Shown here piece by piece: positions 30,701-41,385 of a DNA stretch of 64,000 nucleotides; position 1 is the first letter of the stretch, and each line of letters opens with the position of its first letter. Source of the stretch: Saccharina japonica. Lineage: Eukaryota; Sar; Phaeophyceae; Laminariales; Laminariaceae. The notes under the pieces were generated by a model. It was not told the origin of the DNA, did no database searches, and worked only from the letters and a program-made list of their open reading frames with translations. A program made the position numbers and the translations under genes. Where the stretch lies: assembly GCA_008828725.1 (NCBI GenBank), contig MEHQ01002289.1, positions 248,001 to 312,000 on the forward strand, given 5' to 3'.

Positions 30701-31802
30701 GAGAATATGGCATGACCCTTCCTGTGAACCAGATCATACCGTACGCAGGTACAGCAGTAAGTACTTGTAGAGCTTGTTTTCTGTTTCGCGGGTCGAGGGG
30801 ATTACACTACTATTGGATACCACCTGGCCGGGAATATAATCTCGGTTTGATATCCACACTATAATATAAACAAACGGGTTTTATGTTCGCGGCCAGAGTC
30901 GTAGGTTTTCAGCAGGCATGTACGTAAAGGTAACTGGAGTGTCGGGTGGGTGGGTAACAGCATTGCGGAAACGCAAAGTGGCGTAGCATCCACTACTCGT
31001 ACTGGTATATACGGAAACGTCATACGAACATGTTGAGAGATTCTCAAAAACCGCACCACCCCGGTTTCCCGTGAAAACGTAAAAAGCACAGCAGCACAGT
31101 ACGAGCGAGCGGTAGGTTATTAGTTATTAGAATACCAGTACGTATGCTTTGCGTAAATAGCGGTAACAATACTCGTCGTAAATGTGCAATTACCTTGTGT
31201 TACCGATAACCCTTGTGTTACCGGAAATAACCCTTGTGTTACCGGAAACCCTTTGTTACCGGTAACCCTTTGATACCGGTAACGGTGGTCGCCAACTATT
31301 GGAAACGCTTATCCCTGTGTTTTTGAATGTACGGACAGGTAGGGTAGGAGGGGATAGCTACGAAGACATTACACTATTTAATAGACTAGATGCACATGAA
31401 ACCGCACAAGCAGTCCATGTACAACAAGTAGGACACCCACGATCAGATACACATGTACTTCTATATCTGATATCCGTATACACGTACAGCAGCAGTATTA
31501 AGTCGTACCCGTAGCTGTAATTATCGCAGCAGCTGTACACCATGTCGCACAAGTGTCGCATGTTGAATCACTGGAATGAGATGGAATGCGAGAACCGGGC
31601 ACGATATGGACCGCAAAAAAAGGATTGCGGTTTATTCAAGGTTCATTGGGAACGCGCGCCAAGAGCTCACCTCCGAGGCATGCTCCGAAAGATACTCGCA
31701 CACGACATCGAAGTCGTTGAGGTGGTCACAGTCCACCAGCTTCATGAACGCTGCCGAGGGGCTGTGCAGCAGCTCCCCAATGTTTCCTTCAGGGTCAGCC
31801 AT
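27764..31802 (-). CDS. uncharacterised 141-residue protein, four exons
   Basis: Exons on the minus strand: 31802-31671 (ATG start, MADPEGNIGELLHSPS...), 28919-28852, 28467-28377 and 27898-27764 (ends KRISKKSVSA, then TGA). Donors are gtgagc, gtaagt and gtgagt, and acceptors are ggcag, accag and cgcag. Phases 0, 2 and 0 agree, giving 141 residues. The product is acidic in exon 1 (DCDHLNDFDVVCEYLSEH) and basic at the C-terminus (SHKEKRISKKS). No domain, signal peptide or membrane segment is recognised. It lies downstream of the phosphatase-like gene in the same orientation. Introns 1 to 3 are about 2.75, 0.38 and 0.48 kb; the first contains the 29-30 kb tandem duplication. The exon series is supported by splice sites and phases only; the start could also lie further upstream. 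Confidence 0.5.
29088..30068. repeat. tandem duplication of about 445 bp
   Basis: Copy 1 (29088-29530) and copy 2 (29531-30068) share 'aaggggtggatggatatg', 'gacaggcacaggtgtgcag', 'ctcgacacatgtcaacag' and 'aaaacgggcgaatacaat' in order with only a few differences, so the duplication is recent. Copy 2 is about 90 bp longer because it carries the TTAA-flanked MITE at 29940-30027. It lies in intron 1 of the 141-residue protein gene. Confidence 0.9.
29940..30027 (+). mobile_element. TTAA-flanked MITE (piggyBac-like ends), copy 2
   Basis: TTAA at 29940-29943, then CCCCTTGAGAACTGGTCCC, then the core 'tggggacaagttacttggaa', ending CTGAATGGG with TTAA at 30024-30027. The 80-bp element with an exact TTAA duplication fits piggyBac-type insertion. 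The matching position in the neighbouring tandem copy (near 29497) is empty, which delimits the insertion. Confidence 0.75.
31190..31285 (+). repeat. minisatellite, unit CCTTGTGTTACCGG
   Basis: Five or six units such as 'acccttgtgttaccggaaat' with shortening towards 3' (ccctttgttaccggtaa, ccctttgataccggtaa). The flanks show no gene. Confidence 0.85.
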
Positions 31803-34015
31803 GATTCTGCTTGTTGTATTGCTCTGTTCGCTGCTGCTGCTGTGTCCTTGTGTATGTAGTTTTATCTCTCCGGAAGAACGGCGCTGCGGTGTGGTAAGAT
31901 TTTACCTCCGGCTTTCGAGGTGATTGATGCGTGCGGCAGATTGCTGCGTGACACACGAAAGAGGACAGGGGTGTCAACGCTGAGGAAGCTCGCCGTGCGC
32001 GAAGGGCCCTTGTGAGAGACTGCCGAGGCAGGATGCTATAGGGCATATAGGGTATCATGCATGCCGTGGTGAGTTCAGACGTCCACACAGGCTTCAACAG
32101 CTAACTTGAGGTTCTGTTCAACCATTCTTATGTGCATGTCCCCAAAAGTCGCTTATCATACGGAAGCAGCTACGGACGGAGATCGAGGATCGGGCGCTCC
32201 TCCTCGCAGCCACAGGTTGCTGTGACCCCAAGGACACTACTCTTGACCCCGGCTTTGCGTGGGGATCTTAACGAGCGCGGGTGCTTCTAGAAGCTTTGGA
32301 TCCTGGGGTGTGCATGTTGATGTTGCCGTGAGAGGTGAGAGAGATGAAACAAAGCCCTGTCTCCTGCTTCAGAAAAGGATCACCAAACAGCAGTACCAGG
32401 AGGGTGCTGCTGCGCATCATGAAATCATATATCGATACCCAATGCGTGCAGAAGCGAGCGCTGGACGACCTCGCGCTGGCTACCGCTCGAAGCACTCACC
32501 TGCTGAGAGGAGTGGGGCAGCTGCCGATCTGTAGTGCTGAAGCAGAATGAAGCAAGAGGCGGGATCACAAGCACGGGTACAGCAAGGAGTAGAGTGAAGC
32601 AGGAAGGGCACGGGGGCTTGAAATAGCACGGAGACTAAAAAATGAGTTGAAGATCCTGGAACCGCAAAAAGTCAGAATCAAGATGTGGAACAAAATGAAC
32701 AAAAATCAGAAGAGAAAATCCTTTTTTTTGTTGATTCGAGACTTGATTGATTTGATTGATGGGCAGATGGGCAGCTGTTGATGGGGTGTCATTCGATATT
32801 TTTTTACGATCTTCCTCCTCATAAGATACCTTGTCATTTTACGATACTGCTGCTGCTGAATCATTGGTACCTCGTATACACCCGGTACCCTGGCACTTAA
32901 CTTCTACGAGTATACGTATGATACCATCACCTGGCACTGCCTGTACGTAATACGACTGTGCTGTTGTTGTACTCGTAGTACCTTATTTCAGCTGTCCTCG
33001 GCAAATAGCCACAGCACCTCGAGCTCGGCACGAATGAAACGGTTGACCCTCTTTCTTTGCACGATCAAAACCAAGTAGTCATCCATGTACGTGGTATACA
33101 TGTCCGTACCAAACAGAGGAGCGCGGGGGTGGGGGCGGAGGTCCAACCTCGGATCTGAGTACGAACAGCCAGTACGTATGATATGAGCATACGAAGTATA
33201 TATATAGCGATGAAATAGCGATGGAAACTGAGGGCAAGAATAACAGCCAAGACAAGCAGAAATCCACGCCATAGCCGGGGGGGGGCTGCGATTGGTCCTT
33301 ATACTCTCCCCTGGTCCTAAACCTACGGTAACTGGCGTCAAGCACGAGCAGCTAAATTGTTCAATGTCTCCACAAGGAGGATTGTTTTACCCCCACATTG
33401 TGCAAGGGAGTGGAGGGGGCCACGGCCACCTGCGTATACCGTTGAAACTGGCGAACACAGGAAATTGCGTACCTAGAGGTACAGTTATTAATAGTGCAGT
33501 AGTATAGTTTAGTGTGGTGTAAATCGGCTCGGTGTCCTGGCTGACGCAGCCTTCATCATCCCCTGGTTTGCAAAGCTCTATTAATAGATCACTGCTGTGC
33601 GACTCTGTGTTGGGTGCACCCAAAGGGCATAGGATTCACATACAATGAGCACAGCATGCTTTTCTCTGCATACAGTAGTAGTATACCCAAGCAAACAAGC
33701 ACATGTGTCCGCGAAAACGTATTAGAGCACCGCACCTGCTCGCAAAAATAGCTACACTGAAAAAGAAGGCATTCCCGTATCTCCCGTTAGAACCCACGCA
33801 CTTTTTTTAGCACAGCGCTAACGGGTTGTACACCGTGTCCGGCTCTCGAGTGCAGAGGTGGGGGGCTGGCGCACCGTCGCCCCCCCTCTACGTACACAGT
33901 TCCAACTTCCAACATACTATCTTCCCAGTCGTGCATTGCAACCGTCACCACTGTTATTCGTATAGTATACACCTTGACAACAAGCTCGAGTTAAGCAAAA
34001 CTCATTCGTCATTAA
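31803..34015. other. intergenic region between the two minus-strand genes
   Basis: This lies between the stop of the phosphatase-like gene and the start of the 141-residue protein gene, and should hold the latter's promoter. A minus-strand open frame at 33110-32988 (MYTTYMDDYLVLIVQRKR...LWLFAEDS) looks protein-like, but its splice phases do not join either neighbour. No other coding evidence was found. Confidence 0.4.
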
Positions 34016-37000
34016 TTAATCGTCCTCATCTTGTAGCCAGGCCTTGGCCGTAAACTTACACCCCGCCGACACAAGCGGGCAAACATGGACAAACCCGTTC
34101 AAACGATACTCTGGCACCGCCCCTACCCCCGCCCTCGCCGCCTGCCCCTCGCCCCCCCCCCTCGCTGCCGCTTCCCCCGTCGCTCTCCCCCCAGCCCCTT
34201 GCTCCGTACCCCCACCTTCCCCTACAACGCCTGCCCGTGTTCGAACCAGAGAGACGTCAATAGAACTGTTCGCATCGGCTTCCGAGCGCGCCCGTGCCAA
34301 CCTATCGCCCGCAGCACTGCGCTCTGCCTCCCCTTGGTTGTATTGTGTTCGCTCTATTGAAGCCTCCCCGTCTACTAATGCCACTTTGGAGGGGGAAAAC
34401 CCGTGGGTCCAAGCTCGCGTGGATCGTTCGGGGTCTCGTCGATAGATCGCTTCTTCCGCAACCCGTTCCTCCTCCTGCAAGACACAAGCAAACCGGAGAG
34501 TCTGCTGTTTAATGGTTCGGGTTTGCTGAAACGAATACGTTGGAGGATGTAAATTCTCGGTCTTCACCGTTGCTTATTGACACAGCTGTAGCGACCTTCC
34601 TATGATACGACGCAATCACCTGCCTTGAGTTAAGGCTTACCGTAGAGCCCATCGTCGCTTAACACGTGCGACAAAACCAACAACCAACTACAGCTACAAC
34701 AACGAAAAATAACAGCGAGAACCGCAGAAGCAGACGAGGGTGGTTTTGAAACGAGGCAGGCATGTCTCACCAACATTGTGAGATGCTCCTTGTACCAAGG
34801 GGGGACGTTAGCCTTCAGCGTCACCAGGTCAAGATCGAACCTCTCGATGAAGCGCTGGCTTGTATTGTACTGCGTATTTCGCATCGTCTTCATGTGGTAC
34901 TGCGGGGAAAACGGGCATCATGGGCGTACACGCACGGACGGGTGAGCTAAACAGACAGCGCAATCGTCAAATAACAGATTCCTACGAGTACGCCATTCGA
35001 TTGCGCCGCATGAAGCAGCCCAAGCGTTTGCTTTGCATCTTACTACATGTCGTTACTTGCCGGAAGCAATCCGTCTAGTAGGTACCCGGAACCGTGTCAC
35101 GAGCTGATGCCATCGTACGAACACTGGCGTCCTCGGAAAGGTGGGCCGCTCGGAAGAGCTTCGTCCGAATCTCCGTCGGTGCCAAACGCTCGCGTTTCCG
35201 AAACTCAGAGACCACCGTCTCCGCTCTCACCAACACGACAAATACATGACAAAATGGTTGAACGAATGCTACACGGAAGGGTAAAAGGGGCATGCCGCGT
35301 CCAGTTTTCGAAAATGCCTTCATGCAGACCTTCTCGCCTTCGGTCGATAGGCTCTAGCACACCCTACCCCTGACACTCGAAACCAAGCGCCTGGCCCCTT
35401 TCGTGATTCAAGCAGCTTTTCCTTCCGAACCCGGCCGAAGCACGGGGGCTGTCACGAAGCGAGCGCGTCGAAAAACTGTCTCCCCGTGCGGTGCTGCGTA
35501 ATGCCGACACGCTCAACGCCAAGGGCGAGTCTGGCTAGATGTTTCGCATGATGGCTCACGCACCTCGTCGTGGATGGCGCACACACTCCAGTGCTGAAGG
35601 CGCCGGAGGCAGCCAACCAAACACGCCGATTCGCACTCCGTTCGGCTGTTGCGACACCCAATAGAAAGCGTCGAAGTACCGCGCGGGGAGTGAAGAAGAG
35701 GGGGGAAACGGGTATGTATACAGGATTAATAGAGAGGCCGCGTGAAATACGAAACCCACAATAAAAACACTTTCGAAACATCTGAACGTGCTGCTAGCTA
35801 CACGTTTGAGTCAAGAATCGTCGCGTGAACGGCCCCATCTGCCACCCCTCTCCATCCCGCCGCAGGCCAGCGGCATTGATACTGCTGCAGCGAAGAGGAA
35901 GGCTGCAGAGAGATCGTCTCAAAACCAGCTGCAGAGCGACCGTATCATACAATGCGGAATAATCGAAGATGTTTCCCGCCTACTGGTTACAGTTTTCCAA
36001 CCCCGAACTGCTACGATAAGGGTACTGCACCTTTTTTAGGCAAACCAATGGTTGTGACTGACAGGGCTCCTAAACTCTAACACTACCCAATATTGTTGAA
36101 ATCCCATTAATGTTTTACAATAGTATTGCTTGTTTGCCTAGGCCATGGGTGGGGTAGACGTCTCCTATACTACAATCAAGTGAGAAAGAGCCTCCGAAAA
36201 TTAAGGAGCTATCCCTACAAGGCAAATAGCACGTGTCAACCTCTAACAGCACGGCACTGACGGCAGCCGAAACCGAGTTCCAAAAACAAAACGAAAAATA
36301 ACTAACGCACAAAAACACACAAGCACGCACGCGTACACAACAAAAAGTCTCAAAATCGCGTGCGAACCTATCGAGAAGGATCATTGGCTGGTTGGCGGCG
36401 TCCAACACAAGCTCGAGGGCCTCCTTCGCAGCCTCTTCCCACAGGTCGTACGGGCCGTCAAACGCCTCCAAAGACCGCGGGTTTAACTGCAAGCGAGATG
36501 CAAGGGCGGGGGGATGCAACATGTTCGACATTGGGAGGGGGGGCAACGTGTTTAACACGGACTTCGGCTGTTTGTGGCGCCATCTACAGGGTGAGAAAAC
36601 CTTGTAAGTCGGAGTGCAATGATAATGCTTCATAGGAAGCGGCCGCTCTCCAGGATGCGCGGGTTACAAGATCGACAAAGCTGGCGGCCAGAGCTTTTGT
36701 GTCCTTTGACCGGGAGAGTCAGTGTATCAACAGCAATCTCGGCATGCTGATCTCTGGGCATGTCCAAGCGTGGGGGGTCGTCTCAAGATTAGCTTCCACC
36801 GTACCCATTGTTTCCACTTGGTCAAGGCCAACATAACGTCGTCCATTCGACCGCCCCTTCGACACGACGGGTACGTCTTACTCATTCCCGCTGCAGCTAT
36901 CGTAGCGCCGTCCAATGCTGCAGAGACAAGATAATCCCTGGAAAGAGGCGTTTATCATACGAGGGTGTGCACCTGGTACTATTAATAGTTCAGCTGTAAT

Positions 37001-40000
37001 ATCAAATAATTCTGCATCGCCGTTGCGGTGTGTCTCACCATGGTAACGCCGGCAGTGCGAAAGAACTCTGCAGCTTTTTCGTGCAAAGGCTCGGCCGACA
37101 GGTTGATCGCTGATCGCAGCTGCAGCTGGGACAGAAAACGAAAGCTCGCCACCTATTCAAGAAACAAAACGCGGTATACGGTGCCAAAAATATTAGAGTC
37201 CGTGGGTATGGGTATCGCATAGTAGGTGGTGATACAACATGCGACCCTGGGTTATGTCCGAGGGAGTTCCTTGTTGTATTCGGCGTTTCTCTGGCGATGA
37301 TTTTGTCTTGCGGGCGAGCGGCTAGAAACCTTCGATTGTGGTTGACTTACACCGGCAGCGAATGTTACCGATTTCTTGGACAATATGCATCGTTTCCGGT
37401 CAAGTGATAGATTTAGGTTGGTGCCAATGTAAATAGTTCCCGTGCGATAAATCGCTTGTAAGACAAAATTGTCACGTCTTCGATTGGACGAGCATAGCAG
37501 AGGGTGTCGTCGGGGGGGTTAGAAAGAGCCAGCACGCTTGCGCCGTAGACCTCTGCCGATGGCTGCCGTTGTTGGAGGACTCCGCATTTGAATTGAAGCG
37601 AGGGGGTAGAAAAACCTAGGGCAGCGGGCAACAACTTCACGTCAGGCGAACCGACCTTGAACCGAGAGCAGCAGGGTCAACTTAATCTTAAAGCTGGGGT
37701 GGGCCTGGTATGACGCTGTGTGGCAGCGTGTGCGAAGATATATGTGCCTGTCCTGCACTGTACAAGGTCAACTCAAGGGAGCCAGTGTAGCCACCGGGGA
37801 GGTCAGCAGGTAATCGTTTCTTCTATCGCCAATACCAATTGTTACGGAGGGTCCGGTTGGCTACCCTACTGACTGCTGCTAGTGGTTCTGGTGTGCGGTA
37901 GACTATGCCGAAGACGCGCAAGAGGAGCCAGCACGGGCAACCGGCACTTGCTGAAGGACACGCCGACTCACAAGCTGTCTAGCCTACAGCGGTTACACCT
38001 TCTGAGATGCGCGCTTTACTCACACAGCAAACAGCAGTTCGAGTATACGGCAATACGGCCAACAACACTGACATACCAGGTACTGAAATTCCACAAAATT
38101 GATGATAATTACCCCGCATCTTCTATACGCAGGCCCTTGCTTCTTCTCTGGAAGAGCAGTAGAAGGCACAGCAGTACGAGAAAGAGCAGGCAAACCTCCC
38201 CTCGGTAGCAGATATTCGAACGCTAAGCGTAATCCAGAAGATGAGGGAGATAACGGTATGACCCTACAGTGTATGTACCCTGGTATATATGGCACCAGTA
38301 CGTGGGTCCAATGCTCGACATGCTTGCAACGTATGAATATTATTATGTAGTTAGATTTACAGGTACCAGGTTCTCATCGGTTCTCAAAATCAGATGCGGT
38401 TTGCAAAACGGATGGGGTTTCGGAAATTTTTTGCTGGCCGCTGATGAAAACGCCTGCATATATACTGGAAACCCCTTGGTTTGGGGGATTTTAGAGATCG
38501 GTCAATACCGCTGGGCGCAGCCCACGAATTGGTAGTCAAGAGGCGTGTTATTTTTCAGATTTTGCCTTGATTTGACGTTGACAATCGAGTCACGGGCTCC
38601 CAAACGAAGAGGTATTGTTCAGAGTCCCGTCGCTACCCCGAAAAAGCATCAGAACTAGATGTAGACTCCAGCCAATGCCAGGAGCGAGTTCACCGGGCAC
38701 CGCACCAAACGGCACAAGTTCCAGGCATGACACGTATGTGTTGCATCATGGCACCAGCCGCTCGTCCCCTTGATCCCGTGTCTCTAGGAGCTGCAAGTCT
38801 CTCAAACTGTCGTCGCGTCGCGGGCATCGTTTTGGCTGTTGTGTGCGGCCCTTTTGCTCCAAAACATCAGCAACCACACACCACACCATACCGCACCACA
38901 CCACACAGCAATACTACCATGACTGCCCGCACACGACGGACATTTTAAGCATGGGACTCCTCTCACACACCACATAATAAGAGACCTATGCTCGGTTTCG
39001 CGGCTGTTCGTCGCTGTTGTGGCTTGTGGGTAAGACATCCTGCATCCGTCGCCGCCTGCCGTTTTCAGCAAGAGTTTGCTTTCACGTGTTTTTTACTCGT
39101 ACGAGTTTGCTGTTTGATCCTTCTTGCCATGCAAAGACCTCGAGCAACACAGCTCCAATTCGCTATTATAGCTGGAAGAGCGAAGCTCCCGTACGTCGCA
39201 TGGAGGGCAACATTCCACTACTTGTGCGGTCGCCCCTTGACGACAGGTTGTTGGGCTCAGGAAACATGAAACCACTCTCTCCAAGCCAAAATCAGGACGT
39301 GTCTACTCTGCATTCAATACACAAAAAAAAAACGGGGATAGGGCTCATTTGATCTCCTTCGGCCTTATATACGACAGACACTGCTGTGTATACAGCCACT
39401 CGGTACGTATAGCAAAAAAAAAGAGGAGACGGGGAAGAGAACGTGACCCGGCTTAACAGTATTATTTTGCGGTTCCGGTTCTTGCGTTCTTGCGAGCGGT
39501 TTACACATTTGGCCAACTTGCGGGATTGACGGTACGTCCGTTCTGAAATCTGCAGCAGTGGACGAACCTTGATCGTGGGTCTTCCCAATGTAGCTATTCA
39601 GGCACTACGGGTATATTGTACGCGGCTCAATCAACTCGGAGTCTTTCCCAGGCACAGCATCGCGAGTCAACCTACTCTAAGGGTCTTTCCAAGCACTGCA
39701 TCCCAAGTCGGCCGAGTCAAGCTAGAGTCTATCCAAGCACTGACCACTGGTATAGGGTTTGGGTTGGGGTTAGGGTTCAAGTCGGAGGGTCGGCTTCAGG
39801 CGCCAAACACAAAGCCTCCGTAAATATTAACTATCCTCGAAGTCTGGGGTATTACGTACGCATTTCAGGGCCAAATTAATGGAAGAGGGTCAGAGAACTC
39901 GCCCTATGTGCAGCAGCGGTAGGCACAAAACTTTGTGCAGGATGCAGGTCTTAATTGGTTGAGGCTGGCCTATCGGCCACCCGGAGGTGTTTTGGAAAAA

Positions 40001-40537
40001 TGCTACCAAAACACGAGGCGGGCCTACGTGACTGCCCCTGCCGACCTCGAGCCCCCCAAAGGGTAGGGGTTAGGGTTAGGGTTAGGGTTAGGTCTGGGAT
40101 TGGATTGGTCTGGGCCGACGTAAAAGGTTGAAATTGACCACACAACACACACGTCCTGCACAAGTTCTGTGCCGACCAGTCCTGCACATAACGACCGCCG
40201 GGTCAGAGGTTTGAGGGACAGCAACACATACGAGAGACAGTGCGAAAACTCGGCCTACTTTATACTTTCAAACTGTACACCTGAACCTTGCACCTGCGCC
40301 TGCACCTCGTCTTGGGCTTCTATGAGAAGGACCAAAGGAGCAACCTCTCGTTCACTAACCTTCAGCACAGGGTGAAGCCGCACACTCACGCACCTCCAAA
40401 GATGTCGTTGCCCTGTGTAGGTCGGCCTCTACCAAGCAGTAGCCCTCGGGAGGGTGCACCGTCTCGGGGTGTCCGTGAGACGCCGCCGACGCCGTGTGGA
40501 CATAGTTGTTGCCCGATCGTCGACGAGGCAAAGCCAT
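34016..40537 (-). CDS. Siw14/Oca-type phosphatase-family protein with a degenerate active site
   Basis: Six exons on the minus strand: 40537-40394 (ATG, MALPRRRSGNNY), 37152-37039, 36486-36368, 35645-35564, 34899-34771 and 34474-34016. All donors are GT, acceptors are AG, and phases 0,0,2,0,0 agree; the product is 348 residues. Residues about 30-200 match the Y_phosphatase2 (plant/fungal atypical dual-specificity) fold. HPPEGYCLVEADLHR stands for 'PPLNFGLVEPGLYRS', FRFLSQLQLRSAINLS for the second strand/helix, EALELVLDAANQPMILLD leads into the loop, CLVGCLRRLQHWSVCAIHDE follows it, and YNTSQRFIERFDLDLV closes the domain. In active members the loop reads HCxxGKHRTG; here it is LDSRTECESA, so the catalytic Cys and Arg are absent. 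This suggests a pseudophosphatase, as in yeast Oca proteins. The last exon adds about 150 residues, rich in Gly/Ala/Glu and ending KAWLQDEDD. Family confident, role unknown. Confidence 0.78.
39640..39830 (+). repeat. dispersed repeat with telomere-like core, copy 1
   Basis: Contains 'ccaagcactgaccactggta', then 'tagggtttgggttggggtta' and 'gggtcggcttcaggcgcc'. The reverse complement of the same order is found at 59475-59580. The telomere-like (TTAGGG) core is therefore carried inside a mobile or duplicated unit. It lies in intron 1 of the phosphatase-like gene. Confidence 0.65.
40066..40092 (+). repeat. interstitial TTAGGG tract
   Basis: About four consecutive units of GGTTAG following 'gggtagg'. 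TTAGGG is the telomere repeat of several stramenopiles. This tract is within intron 1 of the phosphatase-like gene and has no long array beside it. Confidence 0.8.
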
Positions 40538-40674
40538 GTGTGCATCGACCACACCAGTGCACAGAGCCTGTGTTTCAAGCTGCAGCTACGTACTGCTTCG
40601 GCAGTCTGTGGGCTGGTGTGCCGTGCGTGTTCTTATTATACAGCAGTACAGCTACACAGCAGCTACAGCAGCTA

Positions 40675-40735
40675 TAGCAGCAGCAGCGGCAGCAGCAGCA
40701 GCAGCACAGCAGAGCAGCAGCAAACAGCAAGCAGC
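40675..40735. repeat. CAG/CTG trinucleotide run
   Basis: Imperfect CAG repeats (about 16 units with cgg, cac and caa interruptions), reading as CTG on the strand of the phosphatase-like gene, 140-200 bp upstream of its start codon. Confidence 0.85.
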
Positions 40736-41041
40736 AGTGCGATAAAGTACGATTCCACAACACCGTGGAAGGCCTTCCAAAACAGGGCCACTCAGCTCGT
40801 GAGAAGGAACATAGACGAAAAGAGAGGCAAAGCGGGTTCAATCGTATACACAAACGCACGGGACACCTACGCCCGTGTACGTGTAGTTTTCTTTGTTCGA
40901 TCCCCTCAATGGGAGTCATGGTCATCTTCTCGCACTTATGGGGAGTACGGGGTGCGGGAGCAACGGGGGAGGGGATCTTCGACACGCGGCGGAATAAGGA
41001 ACGATTCGACATACGTTTCGTGAAAAACCCGCCGCGTTTAT

Positions 41042-41115
41042 CATCTCGAATCTCGACAGATCGACACTCGACACTCGACACTCGACTAACGCTCGACACT
41101 TCGAGATTCGTAATC
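41042..41115. repeat. ACTCGAC tandem repeat inside an inverted repeat
   Basis: Three to four copies of 'gacactc' flanked by 'tctcgaatctcgac' and its near reverse complement 'cttcgagattcg'. It could form a hairpin about 270 bp upstream of the SAP-RCC1 start codon. Confidence 0.6.
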
Positions 41116-41385
41116 GAGACATCGTGATCAGGCAAGGCATCGATACCACCTACAGCAGTAGGTCTTTATGGAGGCTGGAGTGCAATGCGGGGTGGCTGGG
41201 CTGCCGCCTTTATGACATTCGGTGGTCGTCTGCCCAACGTGTCTGCTTTATGCCGATATGCTGTAAAGAGAGTTGCTAAACGAGAGCGCAAGGAGCAAAG
41301 GGCGGCTAATTTCTAACACGGCTTGAGGCTTGAAGCTTGAAGCAACATCGGCAAACGACCGTCTCTGTGAACCCTAGCGGAAGCC

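Larger units (their letters stand above)
40538..41385. promoter_or_regulatory. 848-bp divergent upstream region
   Basis: Lies head to head between the start codons of the phosphatase-like gene (minus, ATG 40537) and the SAP-RCC1 gene (plus, ATG 41386), so it probably holds both promoters. It contains a CAG/CTG run at 40675-40735 and a repeat of 'cgacactcga' at 41060-41100 bounded by 'cgaatctcg' and 'cgagattcg'. No clear TATA box was found. Confidence 0.45.

Noticed and set aside
32988-33110. Minus-strand frame with YMDDYLVL, which recalls the reverse transcriptase YxDD box
   Set aside because: No other reverse transcriptase block is present nearby, and the rest of the frame does not fit that fold. 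Its splice phases also do not join the phosphatase-like or 141-residue gene models.
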